DNA of 64,000 nucleotides from Gracilaria domingensis (Eukaryota > Rhodophyta > Florideophyceae > Gracilariales > Gracilariaceae), in the NCBI GenBank assembly GCA_022539475.1, contig VCMS01000020.1:248001-312000 (forward strand). Direction: 5' to 3'. Below the pieces are notes generated by a model. The model was not told where the DNA came from. It searched no databases and worked only from the letters and a program-made list of their open reading frames with translations. Position 1 is the stretch's first letter; each line of letters opens with the position of its first letter. Both the position numbers and the translations under genes were made by a program. This document shows positions 1 to 9,460 of the stretch, one piece after another.

Positions 1-234
1 TTTCGCAACAAAACTTCGAAGAATAGAGGATACAGTGCTGACGACAGACAATCCAATAAGTCTGAGAAAAGTGCAGATGCCCTCACATGGGGTCCTGCTC
101 AGAAAGGCGAGGGGAAACTGTACCGCACTAACGATCGGTGCTGCATTTGCGAACGCAAACCATTCAGCGATCCCGATCATCCTTGTCGAAAAGATATCGA
201 GAGACGCAGGCAAGAAAAGGAGTCAAAAAACTAG
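1..234 (+). CDS. G1 gag C-terminus with zinc knuckle (partial)
   Basis: The frame is open from base 1 to a TAG at 232-234. It contains a Cys-x2-Cys ... His-x3-Cys cluster near residues 46-60, followed by a basic Arg/Lys-rich tail. A very similar cluster precedes the protease in the related element G5, which supports its being the nucleocapsid part of gag that packages element RNA. The pol frame overlaps this end in another frame, as expected for gag/pol separated by frameshifting or re-initiation. The N-terminus is outside the window. Confidence 0.75.
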   Translation, partial: FRNKTSKNRGYSADDRQSNKSEKSADALTWGPAQKGEGKLYRTNDRCCICERKPFSDPDHPCRKDIERRRQEKESKN

Positions 235-1166
235 CTCAGCCGCACTACAGTGCGGATATTAAGCGTGACTCACAAACGTCATGCTTGCACCTCTCTGCAC
301 TTCGTTTTGGAGAGGAAAGACGGTGGATGTACAACATCTCTCTTGACGGACATCCGCTTGACGCTGTAATCGATTCCTTTGCTTCACACAATTTTATGGC
401 TTATCATGATGCTAAAGCGTTGGGAATACACATCAATCCAGTTACTTCTCTTGAAGTGGAACTTGGAGACAGTTCGAAAACAGACGTGGTTGGCGAAGTA
501 TCAGCAGTACTGAATGTCAATGGACATCTTTCAAGAGAAAAAGTTTTTGTCATTCACATGAATGAAGATAATCAGAGTCCACTTCTTATTCTTGGACGAA
601 CCTGGTTAGAGATTCAGAACCCAGAGATAGATTGGAAGACAAATCAGTTCACCATCAAGAGACCCGACGGCACCAAAGTGATCGTGTCGTCAAAGCGAAA
701 TGATGGAAACAACAGTAACACTCCCTGTTTCAAAATGATGTCTTTCAAGAAACTCAAGAAAGTAATGAAGAGTGGTAACTGTGAGCTGTTTACAGCTCAG
801 ATTACGCAAGAGATGGCGAATAACATGAAGGATGTAGACTGTTCCGATTTCTTCAAACCTCTACTAAACGAGTTTGAAGATATTTTTCGTGAAGAACTTC
901 CTCAAGAACTTCCTCCTACACGAGGAATGGAGTTGGAGATAAACACCATGCCAGGGGCGAAACCACCCGTTAGGCCTGTGATTCGATTATCCACATCAGA
1001 ACTCAAAGAGCTAAAGAAACAATTAACCAAGCTCTTAGAGAAAGGTCGAATTCGTCCTTCTACTTCACCTTACGGAGCGCCAGTCTTCTTCATCAAGAAA
1101 AAGAACGGAGACCTCAGAATGGTTTGCGAATCGCGCATTGAACAAAATCACAGTGCCGGACGCTAA
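138..1166 (+). CDS. G1 pol, protease and start of RT
   Basis: The retropepsin-like region has its catalytic motif as Asp-Ser-Phe-Ala (in VIDSFASHNF, about residue 79), where most retropepsins have Asp-Ser/Thr-Gly; the same DSFA is kept in G5, so it looks like a family trait. A flap/hinge segment ending in LLILGRTWL follows near residue 150. From about residue 250 the text becomes the RT N-terminus (PVRPVIRLS, then SPYGAPVFFIKKKNGDLRMV). The frame ends soon after, and RT continues in the +1 frame from 1138. The ORF start is arbitrary, because the upstream part overlaps gag. Confidence 0.85.
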   Translation: MLHLRTQTIQRSRSSLSKRYRETQARKGVKKLAQPHYSADIKRDSQTSCLHLSALRFGEERRWMYNISLDGHPLDAVIDSFASHNFMAYHDAKALGIHINPVTSLEVELGDSSKTDVVGEVSAVLNVNGHLSREKVFVIHMNEDNQSPLLILGRTWLEIQNPEIDWKTNQFTIKRPDGTKVIVSSKRNDGNNSNTPCFKMMSFKKLKKVMKSGNCELFTAQITQEMANNMKDVDCSDFFKPLLNEFEDIFREELPQELPPTRGMELEINTMPGAKPPVRPVIRLSTSELKELKKQLTKLLEKGRIRPSTSPYGAPVFFIKKKNGDLRMVCESRIEQNHSAGR

Positions 1167-3726
1167 TCCGATTCCCCTCATCAATGAAACGCTCGACCAA
1201 ATCTCAGGAGCAAAGATATTCTCCCAAATAGATTTAATCTGGGGATATCATCAGATGAGGATAAAAGACGAACATTGCCATAAGACTGCAATTCGAACAA
1301 GGTTTGGTTCCTTTGAATGGAAAGTCATGTGTTTCGGACTTCGAAATGCACCTGCTGCGTTTACGAGAATGCTGTCAAACTTGCTACATGAACTGTATGG
1401 TGAATGTATGGTTCTTTACTTGGACGATATTTTAATCTACAGCAAAACTGAGCATGAACACAGAGAACACCTCCGAAAGCTCTTCAAGATTTTACGAAAG
1501 AACAAAATCTACATCAGACCAAGCAAATGTCGCTTTGGTGCTACTGAGGTAGAATGTTTAGGATACACTGTGAGTGATGAAGGAATCACTACTCAAGGGC
1601 GATTGATCAAAGCAATTACGGATTGGCCTACTCCGAAATCAGTGAAGGAAGTCCAGCGTTTCCTCGGTCTTACGAACTTTTACAGGAGATTCATTCGAAA
1701 CTACGCTTCAATTATACGTCCTGTATCAGACATCATTCGACATAAATCATTCAAGTGGACACAAGAGCATGAGCATTCATTCGATAAGCTCAAGCAGGCT
1801 ATGACGTCGGCACCAGTACTTCGGCACCCCTCATCAGAAACAGATTTTGTACTCACGACAGATGCTTCCAAATACGCCGTTGGGGCCACACTGGAACAGA
1901 ATGGATATCCAGTGGCTTACTTATCGCATCGGCTGTCCGATACAGAAATGCGATGGGACACTGGAGACCAAGAACTTCTTGCTGTTATGATCGCTCTCAG
2001 AGAATGGGTGGTTTATCTACGTGACAGGCCTTTCATTCTGCGTACTGATCACGAACCCATACGCTATTTGCAGTCGAAACCAAAACTATCTGGACGCCAA
2101 ATGAGATGGCTCGATGAATTACAGAGCTTTGATTTTGAAGTTCAACACATCTCAGGTTCAAAGAACGGTGCAGCTGACGCACTCAGTCGCTGCGTCTTGC
2201 AAGCTCAACTCAAGGCCTTACGCATGAGAGAAAGTGGCCTACTTGAAGACATCAAGGAAGCGTACAAGGTTGACCCTTGGGCCACGGAGCTCTTCAGAGT
2301 AATACGAGATCTCGAGAAACCGACTACACGAAAGGTAGAACGTCTCTTTAGGAACTATATCATTGAGAAAGATGTTCTGTACTGGATTGGTTCAGGGCTC
2401 AGACGAGTCTATGTACCAAACGCTTCTGGACTACGATGCAAAATAATCCGAATGATGCATGAACCCTCACACTTTGCCACAGAGAAGACGTACTACAGCT
2501 GTACTAGGCATTTCTACTGGAACAATATGTACAAAGATATCCAGATGTTCATTGCCGCATGCTTCGAATGTCAGACGAACAGGAACACAAACACAACACG
2601 GCAAGGTCTGCTGCAGCCCCATCTCATTCCGGAACAGTGTTGGGACGTCGTCACCACAGATTTTGTTACAGGGTTCCCAACCACTGAAGCTGGTCATGAC
2701 TGTGTACTTGTTGTTGTTGAGAAACTTTCCAAACGTGCTATCTTCATCCCAACAAAAAAGACCATTTCGACACCTGACGTCTTTCGTCTCTTCATGGATC
2801 ACGTTTTTTCCAAACACGGTGTTCCGAAGAAGATAATACTTGACAGAGATGCTTTATTCAAGTCAAACTATTTTCGTGGAATGGCAGAACTCCTTAATGT
2901 TTCTGTTAATATGGCAACAAAGGACCATCCACAGACAGACGGTCAATCGGAGAACATGATCAAAACGCTTGTCCAAATGCTGCGACACTGCATCCAACAA
3001 CATCCGACAAAGTGGGACCATATGCTAAGCGAACTCGAGTACGAATACAATGCATCCAAGAATAAGAGCACAGGACTGAGTCCGTTTGAGGTCGACGTAG
3101 GAAGAATTCCGCACTCCGACTTAACACGACATCTTCAGAGTTGTACTACACAATGTCAGTCTGCATTTGATGATCTGGAAACGCGAAGAGCTTTTAGACA
3201 GCTGGCCAAGGACAAATTGCAAACTGCGTTTGCCAATCAGAGGTTTTATGCAAACAAGAATCGTGTCGATACCAAACTAGAAGTAGGAGATCTTATTTTA
3301 CTGCGTGTCGAAGGCACAGGAGTTTCTTCAAGAAGTGAATTACCAGAAAAGTGCCAACCCAAGTTCATGGGTCCGCTCAGAGTTCAAAAGGTTTTGGGTC
3401 CTGTGACATATCAAATCGAGCTACCGCCGTCAATGAAGAAGGCACACAATGTATTTCATATCTCAAAATTGAAGAAATACGTACGCTCGAAGGACGACAA
3501 GAAGTCATTGGAAATCGTTATTGACTCAAAAGGAACTGTAGAACAAGAAGTAGCGAGTATTCTAGACAAACGACGCAAGCGCCGCAAAGTGGAATACCTT
3601 GTACAGTTTGAAGGAGACACTGTACAGGAAGCAATTTGGATGCCGAAGTCGCATCTACGCCACTGCAAGGAGCTGATTCAAAAGTTTGAGTCGTTGCCGA
3701 GGTCGTCAACTTCAAAAAGGGGGTGA
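1138..3726 (+). CDS. G1 pol, RT, RNase H, integrase and chromodomain-like tail
   Basis: RT shows the intact catalytic box YLDDILIYSK near residue 94, preceded by FGLRNAPAAF. RNase H begins with LTTDASKYAVGATL near residue 240 and keeps ELLAVM. The integrase has an HHCC zinc-binding region from about residue 441 (His-x3-His ... Cys-x2-Cys), then a DDE core with Asp near 508, Asp near 569 and Glu near 604 (DGQSEN). The last ~60 residues (about 802-860) resemble a chromodomain (VEYLVQFEG ... AIWMPKSHL). The start at 1138 is only the first Met after the frame change; the true RT start lies in the previous ORF. All catalytic residues I can locate are present. Confidence 0.92.
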   Translation: MNKITVPDANPIPLINETLDQISGAKIFSQIDLIWGYHQMRIKDEHCHKTAIRTRFGSFEWKVMCFGLRNAPAAFTRMLSNLLHELYGECMVLYLDDILIYSKTEHEHREHLRKLFKILRKNKIYIRPSKCRFGATEVECLGYTVSDEGITTQGRLIKAITDWPTPKSVKEVQRFLGLTNFYRRFIRNYASIIRPVSDIIRHKSFKWTQEHEHSFDKLKQAMTSAPVLRHPSSETDFVLTTDASKYAVGATLEQNGYPVAYLSHRLSDTEMRWDTGDQELLAVMIALREWVVYLRDRPFILRTDHEPIRYLQSKPKLSGRQMRWLDELQSFDFEVQHISGSKNGAADALSRCVLQAQLKALRMRESGLLEDIKEAYKVDPWATELFRVIRDLEKPTTRKVERLFRNYIIEKDVLYWIGSGLRRVYVPNASGLRCKIIRMMHEPSHFATEKTYYSCTRHFYWNNMYKDIQMFIAACFECQTNRNTNTTRQGLLQPHLIPEQCWDVVTTDFVTGFPTTEAGHDCVLVVVEKLSKRAIFIPTKKTISTPDVFRLFMDHVFSKHGVPKKIILDRDALFKSNYFRGMAELLNVSVNMATKDHPQTDGQSENMIKTLVQMLRHCIQQHPTKWDHMLSELEYEYNASKNKSTGLSPFEVDVGRIPHSDLTRHLQSCTTQCQSAFDDLETRRAFRQLAKDKLQTAFANQRFYANKNRVDTKLEVGDLILLRVEGTGVSSRSELPEKCQPKFMGPLRVQKVLGPVTYQIELPPSMKKAHNVFHISKLKKYVRSKDDKKSLEIVIDSKGTVEQEVASILDKRRKRRKVEYLVQFEGDTVQEAIWMPKSHLRHCKELIQKFESLPRSSTSKRG

Positions 3727-3727
3727 A
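3712..3727 (+). other. G1 polypurine tract
   Basis: A run of A then G (tcaaaaagggggtgaa) directly precedes the LTR. It would serve as the primer for plus-strand DNA synthesis. It overlaps the end of pol. Confidence 0.75.
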
Positions 3728-3944
3728 TGTAAGAGAATTATAGTCAAACCCACTCATTTCAAATCACATCCGTTTAATTCAAATTCATGAGAGTTCATGT
3801 TTGAATTCAAACATGAACTCGTCATTCTTTAGAGTACTTAAGGTGTTACTCTCTTATCCAAGTACTGAGAGGAGAGCTAACACTCATACATTGTAAACTG
3901 AGTTTCATCCAAACGAGAGGCTCCTGCTTGTCCACTCTCTTACA
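3728..3944 (+). repeat. G1 3' LTR, 217 bp
   Basis: It starts TGTAAGAGA and ends TCTCTTACA, a perfect 9 bp terminal inverted repeat with TG...CA ends. It lies immediately after the polypurine tract. Size and ends resemble the G5 LTRs (213 and 212 bp, TGTAATAGAG...TTACA), so the two families are related. The 5' partner is outside the window. Confidence 0.9.
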
Positions 3945-4491
3945 CATTACCTTTTCGTGCTGTTCGTGGAAGGGCACCAAATACTAGCAAGGTCGGGCAC
4001 AGCCCCTCTGGTCCGATAGTGTCGTTTACACTCTTTACTGCCACCTTCAAACACTCTTCATTGATCTCGGATTGAGTTATGGAGTCCCTTATCTTGCTGT
4101 ACGCGACGCGGAGGGGAGAGTGGTAGCGTTCGACATGGGACATGGTAGATGGTGATACAATCGGAGCTTCGAGGACTGTGATGCCATCTGCAGATGCATT
4201 GGCTGCCAATTATGCCGAGATGAAGTTAGATCCTTGATCTACATGGAGAAAGTGTGGGGGACCAAGATAAACTCTGCTCCAGCATTTTAGAATAGTTTTC
4301 CACACGTGCTGGGATGTCATGTTTCTCAAGAACTGAGCTGCATTAAAATGAGTGGCTTCATCAACAATATGCAGCACAGGACGACTGTTGATGTACATCA
4401 CATCGACAGCTACAATGTGGTTGAATCGGAGCTCGTCGGTGCCGATAATGACCTTTATTACGCTGCTGTCCGTTACTAGAACGAATAGCAT
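3945..4491 (-). pseudogene. Copia C1 integrase catalytic core, broken
   Basis: Reading leftwards, the frame shows VAVDVMYI (first catalytic Asp), RPVLHIVDEATHF, then HVDQGSNF (second Asp). An in-frame TAA at 4212-4210 follows, and the same frame then continues with MSHVERYHSPLR, holding the catalytic Glu. This is a DDE retroviral-type integrase core of the kind found in copia-like elements, where integrase precedes RT. The frame runs directly into the G1 LTR at 3944, so the copia RT must lie left of the window beyond G1, if it survives. The internal stop makes this copy inactive. Confidence 0.8.
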
Positions 4492-5081
4492 TGTTGTGCT
4501 TTAGTAGAACCAGGTGGGACTATTGCCCGTGCGTTTTGTGTTGTCAGAGAACTTCTGACAGCTCTTTCGCTACTGGGAGAATCCTTTCGTAGGAAACTTC
4601 GGTGACAGTTGCTCGTCACAGCGGTGCGACTAAAATCAGTCGCGCGTCCCGCCCCTAGCGCAGTAGAGCTACAACATAAATTATAATTAAGATCTCCCCT
4701 GACCTCTGATCCTATCTCTGTAGGGTGGGCGGGAGGAAAACAAAAGAAGCAAGGAAACGGACAACCAGCAGCAAATGAACGCGAGTTTTCAGAGGAGGAA
4801 ATCGACGAAAGCAGGAAAACTTGAGAGCTGAGAGACTGGTGGGTAGCATCAGTTCCAGATGCTGCTGATGGCGCTTATATAATGGCCGTTTTTGCCCTGA
4901 CTCAGACGCGCGCCAAATTCTGGGTTGCCGACCGAAACAGCATTAGTTTGACAAACCACAATTCAGTCCTGCGTAGGTTGTAAAGGTTTTGCTCGCTGTT
5001 GCCTAGGTAGTCCAGAATAAAATCAACCGTTTGAGCCACTTGTGATCACGTCACACTCCCAGAAACAGCTCCAATAAACAC
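4492..5081. other. Non-coding gap inside copia C1
   Basis: About 590 bp separate the zinc-binding region and the catalytic core of the same integrase, which are normally contiguous. No coding frame or clear terminal repeat is visible. It may be a decayed insertion or solo LTR; the evidence does not decide. Confidence 0.45.
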
Positions 5082-5321
5082 TCATCCCCATTCACCCATG
5101 AAACGGCGTGGCTTGGACGCATTTTGAACGCATACATCGCATTCCCGAAGAATTTCCTCCAACGTCTTACGCACGGTACTGTTAATCTCACCGGGGTTCG
5201 CACGCTTAAGCAAGTTGAACAAAGCCTGTACGGATGGGTGACCAAACACGCGGTGAAGCTTTCTAAGTTCGGTTTCAGTGTAGAGGGCAAATCCTAAATC
5301 CTCAGCCTTCCAACGGTGCAC
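5082..5321 (-). pseudogene. Copia C1 integrase zinc-binding (HHCC) region
   Basis: The 79-codon frame has ELRKLHRVFGHPSVQALF followed about 30 residues later by CDVCVQ, giving the His-x4-His ... Cys-x2-Cys pattern of the GAG-pre-integrase domain. It overlaps the end of the gag-protease frame (5294-6949) in a different frame, so a frame change separates protease from integrase. The frame stops right after the zinc region, next to the non-coding gap. Confidence 0.75.
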
Positions 5322-6949
5322 CAGGAAATAGTTTCCATGGCCAGGTCTTGCTCAGCATTCTTAAATCGCACGACGTCGTCTTGAATACTAAAGTCAAGGC
5401 CATTGTCCTTCATGTCTTTCATGCTTAGTAGGGACGGCGCATTGGCGCTCAATATTTGAAACTTGATGTCAATCACTAGGTAGAGGTCTTTGAAAGGCAC
5501 AGGGACGATGGCTGTCCCAACTGCTTTAGTTGTGCCACCGATACCTAGCACTGAGCGCCGCATATAATTGTCAATGTTCATGGGCACATTGAACTCCTCG
5601 CAATATGCACGATATTGATAATAGGATATGACTAAAGACCTGTTGGCGCATGAATCTATAAGAATTCCTTTGAACCGTGGAGCCTCACCCATGGAGAGTT
5701 CTGAAAGCATCACTGCCATTTCAGTCTTAAAATCGCTAGAAAAGCTTCTTCCGTGCAGGAAAGATGCCTTTGCAAGGTACACTTCAGTTTCCTTCTGCAC
5801 TGCCTCAGCTTCCTGGATGAGATATGCTGCATCATCGGTCTCAGAGTCAGAGAACTGAATGTTTTCTGTGCCGGAGTCAGCGTCTGGGGTACTATGCAGC
5901 TGTTCTGAGATGAATGCAACATCTTCGAGAGTAAGCATTGCGGATGAATAAGAAGACTTCAATCGTTTGATTGCAGCACGGACCTCTTCTGGAGTATGGC
6001 AAGTACGTGCTTTATGGTCCTTTCCACAAACGTAGCAACCCTTCACTCCTCTAATCCATCTCGAAGAAATCCTACGTGGGTGTCTGTATCTCTGAAATTG
6101 TGCAGCAGAACCAAATGGCTTTCTCGCGTCACCACCATATCGTTTTCCAAGACTATAGAATTCAGCACTCTCATCTGCATCGGTGGTAATGTACGTACTG
6201 GCAGATCGTGCTTCGTGGGACAGAAAAGTCGCAATACGATTCATAGCCTCTTGCGCATTTTTCGGAACGCGCTCACGAAGTGATTGCTGCATGGGATCGA
6301 TGTTACATGATATGACAAGCTGCTCGCGAAGAAGATTATCGTGCTGATAATTAGCGGAAAACTGATTCTGAAGGGTAGACAGCTTGAAAGAGAACGCTCT
6401 GAATACTTCTGCTTCACTCTTCTCGGAGTCTTCCTTCATGGCATCAGAGAGCTTTAGTGTTTGCCATTGAAGGAGAACACGATTACGCTGCTCTTCACTA
6501 GTATAAAAATCAAGCAATTTCTGACGGATACCATCGAAAGTGTCACCAGGACTGCACACACTCTTGTAGTACGACAGAGCTTCCTCCTGTAGCATCACAG
6601 GAAGTGCTTCAGCCTTCTCGTTTTCTGTCAGACGGCATACAAGAGAAAGAGTTTCATAGAGCAGAAATGCAGACGAAAGGTCTTCGTCACAGGGACCGCT
6701 GAATTTATCACGTCCCTGGTAGGCACGCATCAGTAAATTTATGCCAAGAGAATGGTTTTCTCTACTGCGTTCATGACTATGAAAGTCTTTCTTCTGAGAA
6801 GATTCAACTCTATCTTCAGCGACATTGTCATGTGCTGCATAACCGCCAGGGGCAGTACGCTTCTCAATCATTCGGTCACGATGCTCAGAAAAAAACGTGT
6901 CTCTGAGCTGGTTCAACAGTGGGAGAGAACTGTTGCGGGTTAACTGCAT
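5294..6949 (-). CDS. Copia C1 gag with zinc knuckle and protease
   Basis: This is a 551-codon open frame. Residues about 50-290 form a helical, charged gag capsid-like region. A zinc knuckle, CYVCGKDHKARTC, follows near residue 305 with Cys-x2-Cys-x3-His-x4-Cys spacing, one residue shorter than the usual x4. A retropepsin-like segment starts near residue 430 (GILIDSCANRSL), with Asp-Ser-Cys in place of Asp-Ser/Thr-Gly. Gag, protease and integrase in that order, with integrase before any RT, indicates Ty1/copia. The open frame suggests moderate age, but downstream parts are broken. Confidence 0.8.
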   Translation of the reverse strand: MQLTRNSSLPLLNQLRDTFFSEHRDRMIEKRTAPGGYAAHDNVAEDRVESSQKKDFHSHERSRENHSLGINLLMRAYQGRDKFSGPCDEDLSSAFLLYETLSLVCRLTENEKAEALPVMLQEEALSYYKSVCSPGDTFDGIRQKLLDFYTSEEQRNRVLLQWQTLKLSDAMKEDSEKSEAEVFRAFSFKLSTLQNQFSANYQHDNLLREQLVISCNIDPMQQSLRERVPKNAQEAMNRIATFLSHEARSASTYITTDADESAEFYSLGKRYGGDARKPFGSAAQFQRYRHPRRISSRWIRGVKGCYVCGKDHKARTCHTPEEVRAAIKRLKSSYSSAMLTLEDVAFISEQLHSTPDADSGTENIQFSDSETDDAAYLIQEAEAVQKETEVYLAKASFLHGRSFSSDFKTEMAVMLSELSMGEAPRFKGILIDSCANRSLVISYYQYRAYCEEFNVPMNIDNYMRRSVLGIGGTTKAVGTAIVPVPFKDLYLVIDIKFQILSANAPSLLSMKDMKDNGLDFSIQDDVVRFKNAEQDLAMETISWCTVGRLRI

Positions 6950-7130
6950 CCGTGTCTAAATGATCTTGTTGATTAACCACTATTGCTTCGCTCTCTGGCA
7001 GCATATTGGTCGGTCGTACATCACCAGATGTTGGCATTTCATTGTCGCGCACCTCAGTTCGAGCGCCCATCAACTGACTTTCAGAGCCTACAAGACTGTC
7101 GAAGGAATGAAAGATTCCCGTAGAAGACAT
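6885..7130 (-). pseudogene. Possible N-terminal part of C1 gag in another frame
   Basis: An ATG-started 81-codon frame overlaps the first 65 bases of the gag frame and has the low-complexity, hydrophilic composition of gag N-termini. A frame change would join it to the main gag. The link is inferred only from position and overlap. Confidence 0.4.
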
Positions 7131-8040
7131 TCAATTAGTGCCTGAGCTCTAGGAAAGAAACGTTCTCACGTGACATGTACGCCATGAGAGATCAAGAATG
7201 CAACCCATCGCTGTGCCATATGATTCGGAATAGCTTCAATGGTGTGTTTACGAAACGTGGCTGTGTATTCTATCCAGAGTGCTTCACCTTAGAACCCAGT
7301 AGCCTTTAGGGCTTCAAGCATTTCGGCGCAATACGAGTGCACTTCTTTTCCATGTGCAGTCCTTTCAGCAGCTGTGGCAGTCGGTGAAAGTGGGTCGGGG
7401 TGATTCGCTTCATAGTTTGGCGTCGCATTGGAGCTGCCATTACCACCGCGGGCAGTTTCGATCGCTGGAGCAACGGGTTCCAATTTCGGAGAATTCGGCG
7501 GGCTGTGAAACTGTTCAGGTCCAGGCATATTGCGTAGCTATATTTGTCTACAAAAGATCGGTCAGACCGATGACAGTTATAACTATCAATCGGCAGAGTT
7601 ATGAGCCACTGGCACGCGGTAGTGCGGTAGCTCGAATGCGCCGCTGAGGTCGCAAGACAAGCAGACTCTGGTAGTACGGCAGGCGCGAGGGGCGCGGACG
7701 CACTGGAGAAGAGTGTATCAGTTCAATTCGTAATAGTTGTTCGTTGTTGACTTCTCCGAGTACACTATCGTACGCGAAGTAAAGCTTACTAGAAGTATTC
7801 AAGCTACAATACTAACATAAACAAACAGTTTGTCCTACAAATTCATACACGAACGCATTTGCGTGCAACACATTACTCTAAATGTGATCAACCACTTCAA
7901 TCAGTTCTACAAAGCCATTGTCCCGGCATCTTGATCATGTCACGCTGTAGAGTACAGATTCCTACTACGCGTGTTCATCTCTACAGTACCACTTCTGGGT
8001 TCTTCCTTCGACAGAATCCATCACCTCATCCGGATGTTTC
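7131..8040. other. Copia leader / unassigned spacer with small ORF
   Basis: The stretch holds a 79-codon minus-strand ORF (7289-7528) rich in Pro, Asn and Ala. Being upstream of C1 gag, it may be more of its N-terminus. I could not find a convincing 5' LTR or primer site for C1. From 7530 to 8040 I see no gene. Confidence 0.4.
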
Positions 8041-8798
8041 ACATTCGGATGTTCCGGTAATGCATGAGTTCTCCCTTACTTACGACACAGCGATACATTC
8101 GCGAGTATGCCGCCTGCCGCCGAGACATGACGAAGTGGTGAAGGAAGAGGTCGACAAGATGCTTTCAGCCGGAATCATCAAGCCGTGTACATCTTCTTGG
8201 TCCTTTCTAGTGGTCATAGCGAGTAAAAAAGATGGAATCCAAGGTTTTGCGTGGACTCCAGGCCTCTGAATAAGGTCATGAAGGCTGATCGCTGGCAGCT
8301 CCCTCACATGGACCAGATCTTTGATGACTTGCGAGGCGCCAGCTATTTCACCACCCTCGACCTGTTTTATGGCTATTGGCAGATCTGGATGTCACCTAAA
8401 TGCAAAGAAATGACTACTTTTGTCAGCAGGCAGGGCACGTACCAGTTCGAAGTCATGCCTTTTGGGCTCATGAATGCACCTTCTATATTCCAGCTTATGA
8501 TGTACTCAATTCTAAACCATTGTGAATACGCTCGCGTTTATGTGGACGACGTAGTCATATACTCCAAGAATCTTAAAGAGCACATAGAGCATGAGCATGT
8601 GCAAGACGTTCTCAGAACTATAGCATCGCATGGGTTGAAGTTGAAGATTTCCAAGTGTGAGTTTGCACAACCTAGGATCGAGATACTTGGGCATGTTGTG
8701 GGAAAAACTGGAGTCTGTTGACAAGCAGTTGATTGAATTCATTCAGAACGCTCAGGTTCCCCCCACGGTCACGGAGTTAAAAAAGCTTCCTGGGACTT
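8041..8798 (+). pseudogene. Gypsy G2 reverse transcriptase, frameshifted
   Basis: The first frame (to about 8250) carries the RT N-terminus: CRLPPRHDEVVKEEVDKML, then AGIIKPCTSSW. The second frame (8251-8721) carries FTTLDLFYGYWQI, then QFEVMPFGLMNAPSIF, then the catalytic box VYVDDVVIYSKN. A further frame change near 8700 leads to LIEFIQNAQVPPTVTELKK. The motif wording differs from G1 and G5, so this is a separate gypsy lineage. The frame is interrupted at 8799 by the MITE and resumes at 9146. Confidence 0.88.
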
Positions 8799-9145
8799 CC
8801 CTAGGAGAACTCGAACGCTACGGGTGGCGTACAAAAAACCTTGAAATGAGGCTCATTGGTGTTCTATAGGCCTACGTTAGGTCGAGAGATTGGCATACAA
8901 TTTACGCCTACTACACCATTTGTGCGCCATGAGTCGTATAGATCACAAAAGGCATACGTATGGTAAGCATGTATTGTACGCCAGTAGTGTTATTATTGTA
9001 CCTTACTCTATTGTTGGCGTGCGAGTGGCGTAGAAGCCCAAAACTTTACGCCAATCGCTGGACCTAGTGTAAACCTATAGAACGCCAATGAGCCAGATTT
9101 TAAGGTTTTTTGTACGCCACTCGTAGCCTTCGAGTTCTTCTAGGG
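8799..9145. mobile_element. MITE with ~105 bp terminal inverted repeats
   Basis: The first ~105 bases (8799-8903) are the imperfect reverse complement of the last ~105 (9041-9145); the arms begin CCCTAG and include the shared block GGCGTACAAAAAACCTT. Length is 347 bp with no coding capacity. CTT flanks both sides (8796-8798 and 9146-9148), a possible 3 bp target duplication. The surrounding gypsy RT reads through once the segment is skipped (TELKK... then GLAGYYRWF), proving insertion. Superfamily is uncertain; a 3 bp duplication would suit PIF/Harbinger. Confidence 0.88.
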
Positions 9146-9460
9146 CTTGCAGGGTACTACCGTTGGTTCATCACACACTTTGCTGAGACCTTGTCGGCCT
9201 TGCATGCCTTCAACTCGGGTAAGGGAAGACTCGAATTCACTGACGAAATGCTCAAGGCCTTCAATGAGCTGAAACAAAAGCTCAGAAGTTCACCAGTCTT
9301 GGCATTCCCCGACTTTGACTCACCTTTCCGTGTGGAGACCGAGTTTTCGTCAGTTGCGCTCGGATCTGTCTTCTCTCCAAAAGATTCGGATAGAATGTAT
9401 CACCGCAAACAGGTCTCAGAACGAATTCGTTTTGAGTTGCCTCCCGCCGCCGAAAAATGA
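9146..9460 (+). pseudogene. Gypsy G2 RT connection to RNase H start, truncated
   Basis: The frame gives GLAGYYRWFITHFAETL, then FNELKQKLRSSPVLAFPDF, then a degenerate RNase H start (VETEFSSVALGSVF) where an Asp-Ala-Ser is expected. It continues G2 RT after the MITE. Coding similarity fades near 9400 and the rest of pol is missing. Confidence 0.82.

Larger units (their letters stand above)
1..3944 (+). mobile_element. Ty3/gypsy chromovirus-type retrotransposon G1, 5' end outside window
   Basis: Read in order: gag zinc knuckle, aspartic protease, RT, RNase H, integrase, chromodomain-like tail, polypurine tract and 3' LTR. Integrase following RNase H is the Ty3/gypsy order, and the chromodomain-like tail suggests the chromovirus branch. 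The 5' LTR, primer site and most of gag lie left of the window. The right edge abuts a minus-strand copia integrase, so G1 inserted into that older element. Only one clear frame change interrupts pol, so this copy is younger than most others here. Confidence 0.93.

Noticed and set aside
4492-5081. Solo LTR inside C1
   Set aside because: No matching TG...CA inverted ends or target duplication could be read; left as an unexplained gap.
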